From positions 163,636,113 to 163,700,112 of the forward strand of contig NC_073695.1 of NCBI RefSeq assembly GCF_029784165.1: a stretch of 64,000 nt of DNA, read 5' to 3'. The stretch is from Wyeomyia smithii. Lineage: Eukaryota > Arthropoda > Insecta > Diptera > Culicidae. Below are positions 24,132 to 34,417 of the stretch, one piece after another (the stretch's first letter is position 1; each line of letters begins with the position of its first letter). A program made the position numbers and the translations under genes. A model generated the notes under the pieces. That model was not told where the DNA came from. It made no database searches and was given only the letters and a program-made list of their open reading frames with translations.

Positions 24132-24437
24132 TTAAATTAAAAAACCGTTCGGTTTTGGCACATATGCCAAATTCAAACAGTGCTAAAATTGAACCGTGCC
24201 AGAAACGAAACGTGCCAAAATCGAACGGGGTCTGTACATTAAATTGTTCGTTGAACCTTGATTTGCGAAGAATGAGAAACATTTACAGCTTTCGGAAGTC
24301 AGGAAGTCATTGTAGCAAAGAATACCAAGCATGGTAGCGAAATCTGAGCGTGCGAATGTAACACAATTAGCGATACAGAAAAGTTTTAAAAGCTCTACCA
24401 AAGATGTATGATACACTGTGCTTATGTAAGATTTAAA

Positions 24438-24545
24438 TACACTGAATTCTGTTTTTATACGACTTTTCTTACGTGATTTTATTTTACACGATTTTTTCAC
24501 GCGATTTTCTCGAAATAACGCGATTTTCTTGAAATTACGCGATAT
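24438..24545 (+). repeat. ACGCG-type interspersed repeat, left part
   Basis: It begins TACACTGAATTCTGTTTTTA and continues as repeats of ACGCGATTTTCTCGAAATA-like units. The right end of the family, seen at 36123-36232, is the inverted complement of this left end. The right end is missing here. Confidence 0.65.
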
Positions 24546-24624
24546 GAGACATGGGAACATATTGTTTATGAGCCAAGATGTAACACACACACATACACAC
24601 ACACATATACACATACATACATAC

Positions 24625-24861
24625 TATTCCTGTGGTTCTGTGGTTAGCGATGTCGGTCGGCTAGCTCTCCCACACGGTTGTGATATCGGGTTCGATTCCC
24701 GATCGAGTCGAGGATCTTTCCAAGCTGGAAATTTTCTCGACTTAGCACTGGGGCACGGTGTATCGTTATACTTATCCTACACATGCAAAATGTGCCAAAA
24801 ATACAATATCGATAACGAATTCTCTCAACTAATCTAGTTGATCGAGACCGCTATTAGCCCC
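24625..24861 (+). mobile_element. tRNA-derived SINE, family 1 (plus copy)
   Basis: It is the same sequence family as 17465-17723 in the opposite orientation. GTGGTTCTGTGGTTAGCGAT is followed by GGTTCGATTCCCGATCGAG (B box) and the body ends CGCTATTAGCCCC. It sits inside a CA/CATA microsatellite. ACATACATAC on each side (24611-24620, 24862-24871) is a likely target duplication, although the repetitive flank makes this ambiguous. It is followed at 24898-24940 by a (ATG)n tract. Confidence 0.83.
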
Positions 24862-24871
24862 ACATACATAC

Positions 24872-24896
24872 ACATATACATACACACACTTACCAC

Positions 24897-24938
<42 letters not shown>

Positions 24939-25418
24939 GTCCCGCCACATACCCCTACAAAGGTTTGAGCTGGACGATTTATCTATAGATAATTAATGTA
25001 ATCACAATTTCAATCAGTTATACAAAAAAAAAAAAAAAAACGAACTGTTTCCATTTCCAGATATAAACTTCTTCAAAAACTGTTTACTTGATTCACATCG
25101 GTAAAGACGTGAATTGCTGTAGAGCTACACAAAGCTAGCACAGGGTTTTCATGACCTTCAGTCAGACTAACCACAACTACTTCATGTATATTCTCTAAGC
25201 ATTCAAATAACAATTAAGTTTAAATTGTAGAAGAATCCATTTATATCTGACTTCCGCGCGCGAGGCTCAAACTTATGTAGTCACTTTCTATTATTTTTTA
25301 AGCTACAACAACATAAAGGAAAAAAAAATCCATCATCACCACCGCGACGAACACAGTAGTTTTGTCATTATATGTTAAAAAAGATCCAATATAAAATATA
25401 AATAAAATTTAACAACAC
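24872..25418. other. Spacer with simple repeats
   Basis: It holds (ATG)n at 24898-24940, a poly(A) run near 25023 and otherwise AT-rich DNA. No gene is recognised. Confidence 0.5.
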
Positions 25419-25432
25419 AATCATATCCGTTC

Positions 25433-25465
25433 ATTCGTTGTTTTGCTTTCGTCTCGATTAGACGC
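25433..25465 (+). promoter_or_regulatory. Initiator plus downstream promoter element of I-type copy B
   Basis: TCATTC at the first bases (A at 25433) and AGACGC at 25460-25465 have the +28 to +33 spacing expected for an arthropod downstream promoter element. The same arrangement is preserved in copy A, although the flanking DNA differs. Confidence 0.62.
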
Positions 25466-25885
25466 AAATTGTTCATCTCCGTTTGAGTTTGCAAAATAAC
25501 AATACACGAGTTATCGTACGGGTGTTTTTTTGTCGATTAGTTCTTGTGCTGCGCGATAACAATAGCCGGTAGTTTATCGGCAGAAACATCTTCTGCACAC
25601 TGGTAGGGGCAGGCTACCCCGCCAGTGATCCGATACGCAGCTGATATATCAGCAAGAATAATTCTTCCGCACCGCTGTTACCCCGCTAGCAGCACGGACC
25701 ATCATACGATCGAGCGAGTGGAAGTCAACTACAAGTGGCATCTACAAGGTCGCGTGTAGGATACGGCCACTGTGTCACAACACGAAGCTGGATCGTCATT
25801 GTTTGTTCTGCGGAGACGCTCGATTAATCCTACTATCAGCCGTGAGGTCGTGACTTAGACGTTCGGTGAAATATTCACTTTAGAA

Positions 25886-25943
25886 TTTTTATCATTATTA
25901 TTAATAGTATTATTATTATTGTTATTATTATAATTATTATTAC

Positions 25944-26021
<78 letters not shown>

Positions 26022-26042
26022 TGTTATTAGTATTAGTATTAC
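25886..26042. repeat. (TTA)n microsatellite in the 5' UTR of copy B
   Basis: This is the homologous tract to 6668-6836, interrupted differently. It is followed by a poly(C) run near 26112. It produces a spurious poly-Asn frame on the minus strand. Confidence 0.88.
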
Positions 26043-26175
26043 TGCCTTTTTTTTTATTTTGATCCATTGTAGTTTGAAAAATTGTTTTTAAAATTTAATA
26101 GCAACTACTTAACCCCCCCCCCCCACATTCGAATATTTATCGTTTGTGTGCGGTAGAGCGTAACGCTCCCGCAAA

Positions 26176-27555
26176 ATGGACGACATGCAGGTGCAACTAT
26201 TCCTGGATGTGGAAACAACTGGGGAAGAGATTGAGATCTCCCCCATCAATTCCCCTCTACCTTCCCCGCTACCTAGCCCCGTACCAAGGGTACCGGCAAC
26301 ACGGGTGAAAGCTTACCCAGATGCTTCGAAAGGTCCCTTCGTAGTTTACTTCAGGCCCATAAAGAAGCCTCTAAATATAATTCAAATCGGCAAGGACCTG
26401 GCAAAACAGTTTTCGGACGTAACCGAAATTACAAAGGTTAGACCGAACAAACTGCGAGTTGTTGTGAGTAGCTTGAAGCAAGCAAACGCAATTGCTAGCT
26501 ACGAGCTCTTCACGAGAGAGTACCGCGTGTACATCCCTGCCAAGGACGTGGAGATCGACGGTGTGGTTACCGAAGGAAGCCTCACGGTCGAAGACATTTT
26601 GCGTCACGGGGTTGGCTGCTTCAAGAACCCCCTGATTCAAGATGTAAAGATACTGGATGTCAAGCAATTGCATTCAGTATCCATCGAAGAAGGGAAGAAG
26701 AAATTCTTCCCTTCGGATTCCTTCCGTGTAACATTCGTCGGATCCGCACTGCCGAACTACATCTCTTTGGACAGGGTTCGTCTGCCTGTACGCCTGTTCG
26801 TACCGCGGGTCATGCATTGCCAAAACTGCAAGCAGTTAGGTCATACAGCCACCTACTGCTGCAACAAGGCACGCTGCAGCAAGTGCGGAGGCAATCATGC
26901 TGAGACCGCTTGCAGTGAGGATACTGAAAAGTGTCTTTACTGCGAGGGAACTCGGCATGACCTTTCGGCGTGTCCCGCGTACAAACAGCGCGAGGAAAAA
27001 ATAAAGCGTTCCCTCAAGGAACGATCAAAGCGCTCTTTCGCAGAGATGCTGAAGAGTGCTGAGCCACCCTCGACAGGAAACATCTTTTCCTTTTTGCCAA
27101 CCGATGAGGGTACATCTGACGATCCCGTCGAAGGGTGTTCTTATGCCATGCCAGAAGGATCTAGGAAGAGGAGAATGATCAACTCTCCTAATCTTTCTCG
27201 CAAAGGTCGCAAGATAACCCCTAGCGGAATGACCAATAAGCCAACACAAAAAGGAAGCGGTGAAGAAAAACCGAAGCAAGTACCTCCCGGTTTTAATTTT
27301 AAATCAAACCAGGAGTACCCACCGCTTCCTGGGGCACCAAAAACCCCTCGTGCACCCATTTCTCGATCAGAAGATAAAAAAGAAACAGGGTTCATAAAAT
27401 TTTCTGATATTGTGGACTGGATATTTAAAACATTCAACATACCAGATCCCCTACAAAATATTCTTCTTGCCCTTCTTCCTACAGTGAAAACCTTTTTGAT
27501 GCAACTAGCAGCAACTTGGCCCCTCATTTCAGCTATCATATCTTTCGATGACTAA
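26176..27555 (+). CDS. I-type ORF1, Gag-like nucleic-acid-binding protein (copy B)
   Basis: This is an intact 459-residue protein from ATG 26176, preceded by CCCGCAAA. The domain order is as in copy A: a Pro/Ser-rich N-terminus, a basic core, three zinc knuckles at about residues 213-275, a Lys/Arg-rich linker and a hydrophobic C-terminal segment. It binds element RNA and is expected in ribonucleoprotein particles. Five residues differ from copy A (for example Glu for Asp and Arg for Cys around residues 139-143). Its stop codon lies inside the ORF2 start (ATGACTAA), so ORF2 is probably translated by re-initiation after ORF1. Confidence 0.93.
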   Translation: MDDMQVQLFLDVETTGEEIEISPINSPLPSPLPSPVPRVPATRVKAYPDASKGPFVVYFRPIKKPLNIIQIGKDLAKQFSDVTEITKVRPNKLRVVVSSLKQANAIASYELFTREYRVYIPAKDVEIDGVVTEGSLTVEDILRHGVGCFKNPLIQDVKILDVKQLHSVSIEEGKKKFFPSDSFRVTFVGSALPNYISLDRVRLPVRLFVPRVMHCQNCKQLGHTATYCCNKARCSKCGGNHAETACSEDTEKCLYCEGTRHDLSACPAYKQREEKIKRSLKERSKRSFAEMLKSAEPPSTGNIFSFLPTDEGTSDDPVEGCSYAMPEGSRKRRMINSPNLSRKGRKITPSGMTNKPTQKGSGEEKPKQVPPGFNFKSNQEYPPLPGAPKTPRAPISRSEDKKETGFIKFSDIVDWIFKTFNIPDPLQNILLALLPTVKTFLMQLAATWPLISAIISFDD

Positions 27556-30500
27556 TACGGCGAAAGAGGTTAGGAATTTTATCACTGTATTACAGTGGAA
27601 TTGCAGAAGTATCATCCCCAAATTCGATCTATTTTCTCATTTAATAAATACATACAATTGTGACGCATGTGCGCTCTGTGAAACCTTTCTCAATTCAAAC
27701 GATCAACTCAATTTCCACGATTTTAACATTATTCGTCGAGATCGAGACTCACACGGTGGAGGGGTACTTTTAGGGATTAAAAAGTGCTATTCCTTCTTCC
27801 GAATCGACCTCCCCTCGATCTCGAATATTGAAGTCGTTGCCATTCAAACGAATATGAATGGAAAAGACCTATGCCTTGTTTCGTTATATATGCCTCCATC
27901 CGCGCGGATTGAACAGAAGCATCTCACTGATATAGCAGAGTTGCTTCCCGCGCCTTTTTTGATATTGGGAGATTTTAATTCTCACTGTTCGCTATGGGGG
28001 TCGCTGTACGACGACAACCGATCTTCTTTAATCTGTAACTTGATCGACGACTTCAATATGACAGTTTTGAATACTGGGGAAGCGACACGTGTACCTAATC
28101 CTCCAGCACGTGAAAGCGTGCTTGACCTATCCCTCTGCTCGACATCACTAGCGTTAGATTGCCGGTGGAAAGTAATCAACGATCCCCACGGTAGTGATCA
28201 TCTTCCAATCGTTATATCAATTGCTAATGGTTCAACTCCCCCGAACCCAATCAATATTTCCTACGACCTTACACGTAATATTGATTGGAAGTGTTATGAG
28301 TCTATTATAGCGCAATCTATCGAGACTCACGAGGAACTTCCTCCGGAGGAAGAATACGCGTTCTTAGCTGGCTTGATAATCGACGCCGCGACTCAAGCTC
28401 AGACGAAACCGATACCCGGGGTAACGATTAGACAGCGCCCTCCCAACAAATGGTGGGACAAAGAGTGCTCTGAGCTGTACGCGCGAAGGTCCGCGGCATA
28501 TAAGGACTACCGGGAGTACGGCACTGTCAACCTGCTTCGAAAGTACGAGGCACTGGGCAGGCAGATGAAGAGCTTAGTAAAGGCGAAAAAACGCGGGTAC
28601 TGGCGGCGGTTTGTAAACGCGTTGTCCAGGGAAACAGCGATGAGCACTCTTTGGGATACCGCCAGGCGCATGCGGAACCGTGACGTTTCGAATGAAAGCG
28701 AGGAGTATTCAGACCGCTGGATACTCGATTTTGCCAAAAAGGTCTGTCCAGACTCTGTACCGAAACAGAAAACCTTTCGCGACGCGTTATTAGTAACTAC
28801 GGAAGAGCCTCCATTTTCGATGTTGGAATTTTCAATGGCTCTCCTGTCGTGCAACAATAAGGCTCCAGGGTTAGATAGAATAAAATTCAACCTGTTGAAG
28901 AACCTACCCGACTCTGCAAAAAGACGCTTGTTGAATTCGTTCAACAAGTTTCTTGAGCTAAATATTGTTCCGCATGACTGGAGGGAGGTAAAAGTCATTG
29001 CTATTCGGAAACCCGGGAAACCTGCCCCTGATCACAATTCATATAGGCCGATTGCGATGCTCTCTTGCCTCCGGAAATTAATGGAGAAAATGATCCTCTT
29101 ACGGTTAGACAAATGGGTCGAAACAAACGGGTTACTTTCAGATACTCAATTTGGCTTTCGCCGGGGCAAAAGGACGAACGATTGCCTAGCGTTGCTTTCT
29201 ACTGAAATTCAACTAGCCTTTGCTCGAAAAGAGCAAATGGCTTCTGCGTTCATGGATATTAAGGGGGCTTTTGACTCTGTCTCTGTAGAAGTTTTAAGCG
29301 CGAAACTTCATTCGCAGGGACTTTCACCAAATTTGAATAACTTTTTGCTCAATTTGTTGTCAGAAAAGCATATGTATTTCTCATATGGCGATTCGACAAC
29401 TTCCCGAATTAGTTACATGGGCCTCCCCCAGGGCTCATGTTTAAGTCCTCTCTTATATAATTTTTACGTCAATGACATCGATGAATGTCTTGCAAATTCA
29501 TGCACGCTAAGGCAACTTGCAGACGATAGCGTTGTATCCATTACTGGTGGCAAGGCTAGCGATCTGCAAGGACCATTGCAAGATACCTTAGACAATTTGT
29601 CTGAATGGGCTCTTAAGCTGGGTATCGAATTCTCTCCGGAGAAAACTGAGCTGGTCGTTTTTTCTAGGAAGCATAACCCAGCTCAGCTGCAGCTCCTACT
29701 AACGGGTAAAACGATCTCTCAGGTTTTAGTCGCTAAATATCTCGGGGTCTGGTTCGACTCCAAATGCACCTGGGCTTGTCATATTAGGTATCTGACACAA
29801 AAATGCCAACAGAGGATTAATTTTCTTCGTACGATTACCGGAACTTGGTGGGGTGCTCACCCAGGAGACCTGCTAAGGTTATACCAAACAACGATATTGT
29901 CAGTTCTTGAGTACGGCTGTTTCTGCTTTCGCTCCGCCGCGAACACGCACATTATAAAATTAGAGAGAATACAATATCGTTGTTTGCGTATTGCCTTGGG
30001 TTGCATGCAGTCGACCCATACGATGAGTCTTGAAGTGCTAGCGGGTATTTTTCCGTTGAAACATCGTTTTTGGAATCTCTCTTACCGGTTGCTAATTCGA
30101 TGCACAGTTATGAACCCATTAGTAATTGAAAATTTCGAGAGGTTGGTCGACCTTCAATCTCAATCCAGATTTATGACTTTATATTTTGACTATATGGCTC
30201 AAGATATTAATCCTTCTTCATACGATTCCTCCAATGTCGCACTTTTAGCTACTTCTAATAATGCTATATTCTTCGACACCACCATGAAACAAGACATTTC
30301 TGGTATCCCGGATCAATTGCGACCCCAAGAGATCCCTAAGATTTTTTCCAATAAGTTTAAACATGTTAGCTATGATAAAAGGTTTTACACTGACGGATCT
30401 CATCTAGATGAGTCCACTGGCTTCGGTGTTTTCCACGAAAATTTTACCGCCTCCTACAAACTCGATGCTCCTGCTTCCGTGTACGTCGCAGAACTTGCTG

Positions 30501-31231
30501 CTATTCAGTACTCTCTTAGAATCATCGAAACCCTACCCATAGACCACTACTTCATCTTCACAGATAGTCTCAGTGCCATTGAGGCTCTGCGATCAATGAA
30601 GCCTGTGAAGCACACCCCGTATTTCCTGGGGAAAATACGGCGGTTTTTAAGTGCTTTAACAGATAAAAATTACCGGGTTACCTTAGCGTGGGTCCCTTCT
30701 CATTGCTCGATTCCGGGTAACGAAAAGGCTGACTCTTTAGCTAAGGTGGGTGCTATTGACGGCGATATTTATGAAAGACCAATTGCTTATGATGAATTTT
30801 ATAGCATTTTGCGTCAGAGAACACTCAACAGTTGGCAATCATCATGGAACTCAGATGAACTGGGACGGTGGCTACATTCCATTTTTCCTAAGGTATCGAC
30901 GAAAGCATGGTTCAAGGGGTTGGATGTAGGTCGGGACTTCATTCGCGTGATGTCCAGACTTATGTCCAATCACTATACGTTAAACACGCATCTCTTTCGT
31001 ATAGGGCTTGTAGACAGTAATCACTGCGTTTGTGACGATGGCTACCATGACATCGAGCATGTTGTTTGGTCGTGTACCGAATACTGTGGTGTTAGGTCTG
31101 AGCTTATAGATTCCCTTCGGGCCCGAGGAAAACAACCGAACGTACCCGTTAGAGACATTCTGGGAAGCGGTGATCTCCAGTACATGACACAGCTATACGT
31201 GTTCATAAAACACGCTGGTATTAAAATATGA
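27548..31231 (+). CDS. I-type ORF2 polyprotein: endonuclease, reverse transcriptase, RNase H (copy B)
   Basis: This is a 1227-residue open frame. The N-terminal APE-type endonuclease has CETFLNS, LGDFNSH (about residue 140) and GSDHLPIV (about 215). The reverse transcriptase covers roughly residues 450-720, with KAPGLDRI, YRPIAMLSC, QFGFRRGK, GLPQGSCLSP and LADDS (about 657; Leu replaces the commoner Phe or Tyr before ADD). RNase H spans about 945-1070 with YTDGSH, AELAA, TDSLSA and WVPSHCSIPGNEKAD, so the Asp-Glu-Asp residues are visible. A C-terminal Cys/His motif (CVCDDGYHDIEH) follows near 1159. It nicks target DNA and copies the element RNA there. No break is seen; activity is inferred from integrity only. 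Confidence 0.95.
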   Translation: MTNTAKEVRNFITVLQWNCRSIIPKFDLFSHLINTYNCDACALCETFLNSNDQLNFHDFNIIRRDRDSHGGGVLLGIKKCYSFFRIDLPSISNIEVVAIQTNMNGKDLCLVSLYMPPSARIEQKHLTDIAELLPAPFLILGDFNSHCSLWGSLYDDNRSSLICNLIDDFNMTVLNTGEATRVPNPPARESVLDLSLCSTSLALDCRWKVINDPHGSDHLPIVISIANGSTPPNPINISYDLTRNIDWKCYESIIAQSIETHEELPPEEEYAFLAGLIIDAATQAQTKPIPGVTIRQRPPNKWWDKECSELYARRSAAYKDYREYGTVNLLRKYEALGRQMKSLVKAKKRGYWRRFVNALSRETAMSTLWDTARRMRNRDVSNESEEYSDRWILDFAKKVCPDSVPKQKTFRDALLVTTEEPPFSMLEFSMALLSCNNKAPGLDRIKFNLLKNLPDSAKRRLLNSFNKFLELNIVPHDWREVKVIAIRKPGKPAPDHNSYRPIAMLSCLRKLMEKMILLRLDKWVETNGLLSDTQFGFRRGKRTNDCLALLSTEIQLAFARKEQMASAFMDIKGAFDSVSVEVLSAKLHSQGLSPNLNNFLLNLLSEKHMYFSYGDSTTSRISYMGLPQGSCLSPLLYNFYVNDIDECLANSCTLRQLADDSVVSITGGKASDLQGPLQDTLDNLSEWALKLGIEFSPEKTELVVFSRKHNPAQLQLLLTGKTISQVLVAKYLGVWFDSKCTWACHIRYLTQKCQQRINFLRTITGTWWGAHPGDLLRLYQTTILSVLEYGCFCFRSAANTHIIKLERIQYRCLRIALGCMQSTHTMSLEVLAGIFPLKHRFWNLSYRLLIRCTVMNPLVIENFERLVDLQSQSRFMTLYFDYMAQDINPSSYDSSNVALLATSNNAIFFDTTMKQDISGIPDQLRPQEIPKIFSNKFKHVSYDKRFYTDGSHLDESTGFGVFHENFTASYKLDAPASVYVAELAAIQYSLRIIETLPIDHYFIFTDSLSAIEALRSMKPVKHTPYFLGKIRRFLSALTDKNYRVTLAWVPSHCSIPGNEKADSLAKVGAIDGDIYERPIAYDEFYSILRQRTLNSWQSSWNSDELGRWLHSIFPKVSTKAWFKGLDVGRDFIRVMSRLMSNHYTLNTHLFRIGLVDSNHCVCDDGYHDIEHVVWSCTEYCGVRSELIDSLRARGKQPNVPVRDILGSGDLQYMTQLYVFIKHAGIKI

Positions 31232-31834
31232 AACTCTTCTATCTATTTGTTAGATTACCATTCCCGCTACACGCTGAAAGAAGATGATACACTAAGCTGG
31301 AGACACCCAAACGAAGACTCGGCATCTTCATGTTCACGCAGACACCTCAGTCCAAACTGCTCAAATAGAACATCAACAATAGAAACAATAGAACAACAAT
31401 AGAAATCGTATAACTCAATATAGTTAAAATCAAAATTGTAACTCCCCTCCTCTCACCTTAAATCCCCACTAGCTCGTAGTCGGCCGCGAGAATAAAGAAA
31501 AGGCCTCCCTCTTTTCCCTGCTAATTTAGAATTTAAAAAAAAATGTACTTGGCTCAGTTAAACATAAATTGTATCGTGCCGTGTCAAATAAACTATTTAA
31601 AAACAAAAATCATATCCGTTCGTATAAAACTTCGTCAGTTACAGGCTTCAATTAAACAATTAATAAATAAATAGGTTTCAAAAATAAATAGTTCATCCAA
31701 AATAAATCCGTTGATTAAACTTCGTCATATAAACTCTCGTCATTGTTAAAAGCTTTTAAATTTCGTTCTGTACAACAGAAACTTTCACGTGTGAAATACA
31801 TTGTCTCTTGAACTCCGCAAGTGTTGGTGCACGT

Positions 31835-34396
31835 TTAACATGTCTTGGCATCGAATTGAAAAAAAAATATACTTTTATAAAATAATGAATTCTGTGAAGC
31901 TCTGGTTAAAAAGAAAGGTGTTCTTATTTCATCCGCGTTTCTAGTGTTATATCTATGAAAATCACTTCCTCTTTCAATTCGATCACACAAATATTGAGGT
32001 AGCAAACCATTAATTATTTTGAAAATGAACACCGTAGACAAATAAACAATTCGTTGCTTCACGGATAACCATTGCAAAGCGTCCAACATAAAAGCAGAGG
32101 AAGTTAATCTATCACAATTTAAAATCAAACGCATTATTCTATTCTGCAAACGCTGTAACCTCAATAATTGTGTGTTATTGGCCAAATACAAAAAGGTAGG
32201 GCAAAAATCCAAATGGGGCGAGATGATTGACTTGTATAGCTGTATTTTACTACTAATTGTTAATTCGTTTTTCAAACGGCATAATATTCCATACTTCTTG
32301 GAAATTTTCTTGATAACATCGTCAATGTGAGCGTTGAACTTTAGGTTGTCATCAATCATCACGCCAAGATATTTAATCTCCCGAACGCGACCAATTGTCT
32401 CATCATCTATTATAACAGAGACATCGTCATTTACCACGGTGCGCGAGAAAATCATAAATTTAGTTTTATCAATATTCAATTTCAATTGCTTATACTTCAG
32501 CCATCTGCTTAGAGAACGTAAATCTTCATTCAAGTGTGGAACAGCTTCTTCTAAATTTTTAGCTGCAATGAACAACACGGTGTCATCGGCAAAAAGATTT
32601 ATGTCACAGAAACGTAAAACTCGCCGCATGTCATTTATATACATAATAAATAAAAGGGGCCCTAATACACTTCCCTGTGGAACTCCAAGATCATTCTCCA
32701 CGGGACCAGATACAGAATCATTAAAAACAGTCCGTTGAGTTCTGTCAGACAAATAGCTTTCAAACCATCTGAATGCAGTACTCGAAATTCCAAAGCGCTT
32801 GATTGTGTTCAACAATAAGGGCCTAGAAATTGTTTCAAAAGCGCGTTTCAGATCCAAAAATACAGCAACTATTGTGTCTCTATTTTCTAAGTTATCTTTC
32901 CATTTTGCAAGAACTAAATTCAACGCGGTTTCACACGAATGGCCTTCCCGGTAGCCAGATTGTTCCGGAATTAATAACGAGTTACTATTTAAATATTCTA
33001 ACAGCTGACCTTTAACAACAAGTTCCAATATCTTTTCTAACGTGTGTAACATATTGATGGGACGAAACTGTTCGGCTTTAATCGTTCCAGCAACCTTTTG
33101 AATCGGAACAACCAACGATTCTTTCCACACTTTAGGCACGTGCCCAGTTAGCAATGATTCATTAATAAGGTTCAGCAGAGTGTGACCAATAACATTAAAG
33201 CAATCTTGAATAACCCTAGCATTTACATTGTCTACGCCAGCCGTTTTACCTAATGAAAAACAAATATTTTTAAGGTCATCCATTGTGATTGGGTGAAAAC
33301 CATCAAATCTACTATTAACGTTAGTCGGCTGTTTTATTTCATCCGGTTCATCGACCAGTTCAATTGATTGATTGATCAATGAAACACTATTGATGAAATA
33401 ATCATTAAACTTACTAGCAATTATTTGTTCTGTTTGTTCTAATGTGCCATCGAAAGTTATGGACCGCGGTTTACAATTACTAGGTTTTAATAAAGATTTC
33501 AAAATTTTCCATAACTCTTTGCTGTTGTGTTGATGCTGAGTAATCTTTCTCTGGATATATTCACAACGCGTCTTTTTTAACGCTTGTGAATATTTATTAC
33601 GCGCGATTGTGTACTCATTCCAATGACTCTGACTATTTGATCTACAAAACTTTTTGTACAATTTATTCCTCTTGCGCTTAAGACGCAAATGATCCAAATT
33701 GTACCAGCTGTTCGCGTTCTTTAAGGTTACAAATTTATGTTCAACTAATTGATTCGTACACGTTTTCAAAATACTCGTAAGAACAGCTGCAGAATCATCT
33801 AAATTACCGGACGCGATTGGAAAATCCAAGCTTCTTTCAACAAGATTCGAAACAGCCTGTTTCGAATATTTTCTTTGTTTCGCTTTTTCGCTTTGTTTTA
33901 AATTGAAAGATTCTACTAAACGCTTCGAATGTTTCGAATTTGTATTATCTCGCCAGTTGATATTAAAATCGCCAGTAAATATATTCAGTTTACTATAATC
34001 GAGAAAATCATCAAGCCAATTTTCCAATATTTCAAGGAAACGGTGATCACTAGCATTGGGAGAATGATACAAAACACAAAAATTACCCACCTTCATACCA
34101 CGTACCACTGTTATGCCCAAGAACCAATTGCCATCCTTCGCTTCGTTTCGGCAAAGCTCGAATTGAACTGATTCTCTGACATAAATAGCAACACCGCCAG
34201 TTTGTCTAGAATGTGATAAACAAGCAGCCACATTATATCCAGGAATACTATATTGATCATATGCTTCAATTTCGACAATATGAGTCTCTGATAAGAACAC
34301 TAAAAGTGGACGTTTATCTTCAACAATCTGACGTAATGCAACGTAGTTTGTTGTCAACCCCGCAATATTCAAATACAAAAATTCAAACTTGTTCAC
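31835..34396 (-). CDS. CR1/L2-type ORF2: reverse transcriptase with a shortened endonuclease
   Basis: This is an open frame of 853 residues. The N-terminus starts like an APE endonuclease (LNIAGL, LSETH, GGVAIYVR, TGDFNINW near residue 141). Soon after FNLKQ (about 167) it jumps into linker sequence: the conserved Asp/Ser-Asp-His segment that completes the active site is absent. The reverse transcriptase is complete in outline: KTAGVDNVNARV, FRPINML, EQSGYREGHS, FLDLKRAF, GVPQGSVLGP, NLFADDT (about 600) and KYLGVMIDD. The frame is therefore intact but the endonuclease should be inactive. It starts 21 bp after the ORF1 stop, suggesting linked translation. Confidence 0.85.
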   Translation of the reverse strand: MNKFEFLYLNIAGLTTNYVALRQIVEDKRPLLVFLSETHIVEIEAYDQYSIPGYNVAACLSHSRQTGGVAIYVRESVQFELCRNEAKDGNWFLGITVVRGMKVGNFCVLYHSPNASDHRFLEILENWLDDFLDYSKLNIFTGDFNINWRDNTNSKHSKRLVESFNLKQSEKAKQRKYSKQAVSNLVERSLDFPIASGNLDDSAAVLTSILKTCTNQLVEHKFVTLKNANSWYNLDHLRLKRKRNKLYKKFCRSNSQSHWNEYTIARNKYSQALKKTRCEYIQRKITQHQHNSKELWKILKSLLKPSNCKPRSITFDGTLEQTEQIIASKFNDYFINSVSLINQSIELVDEPDEIKQPTNVNSRFDGFHPITMDDLKNICFSLGKTAGVDNVNARVIQDCFNVIGHTLLNLINESLLTGHVPKVWKESLVVPIQKVAGTIKAEQFRPINMLHTLEKILELVVKGQLLEYLNSNSLLIPEQSGYREGHSCETALNLVLAKWKDNLENRDTIVAVFLDLKRAFETISRPLLLNTIKRFGISSTAFRWFESYLSDRTQRTVFNDSVSGPVENDLGVPQGSVLGPLLFIMYINDMRRVLRFCDINLFADDTVLFIAAKNLEEAVPHLNEDLRSLSRWLKYKQLKLNIDKTKFMIFSRTVVNDDVSVIIDDETIGRVREIKYLGVMIDDNLKFNAHIDDVIKKISKKYGILCRLKNELTISSKIQLYKSIISPHLDFCPTFLYLANNTQLLRLQRLQNRIMRLILNCDRLTSSAFMLDALQWLSVKQRIVYLSTVFIFKIINGLLPQYLCDRIERGSDFHRYNTRNADEIRTPFFLTRASQNSLFYKSIFFFQFDAKTC

Positions 34397-34417
34397 ATTC
34401 TTCTTGGAACTTGTTTG

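Larger units (their letters stand above)
25432..31607 (+). mobile_element. I-clade non-LTR retrotransposon, copy B (complete, both ORFs open)
   Basis: It is about 6.18 kb from CATTCGTTG to the A-rich tail. A perfect 13-14-bp target duplication (AATCATATCCGTT with an ambiguous C) flanks it at 25419-25432 and 31608-31621. ORF1 (26176-27555) and ORF2 (27548-31231) are both uninterrupted and overlap by eight bases (ATGACTAA). The initiator and downstream element are intact. Copy A is very similar throughout, implying recent activity of the family. It lies next to the 3' end region of the minus-strand CR1/L2-type LINE. Confidence 0.95.

Noticed and set aside
25855..26067. Asn-rich minus-strand frame
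   Set aside because: It is the (TTA)n repeat in the 5' UTR of I-type copy B.
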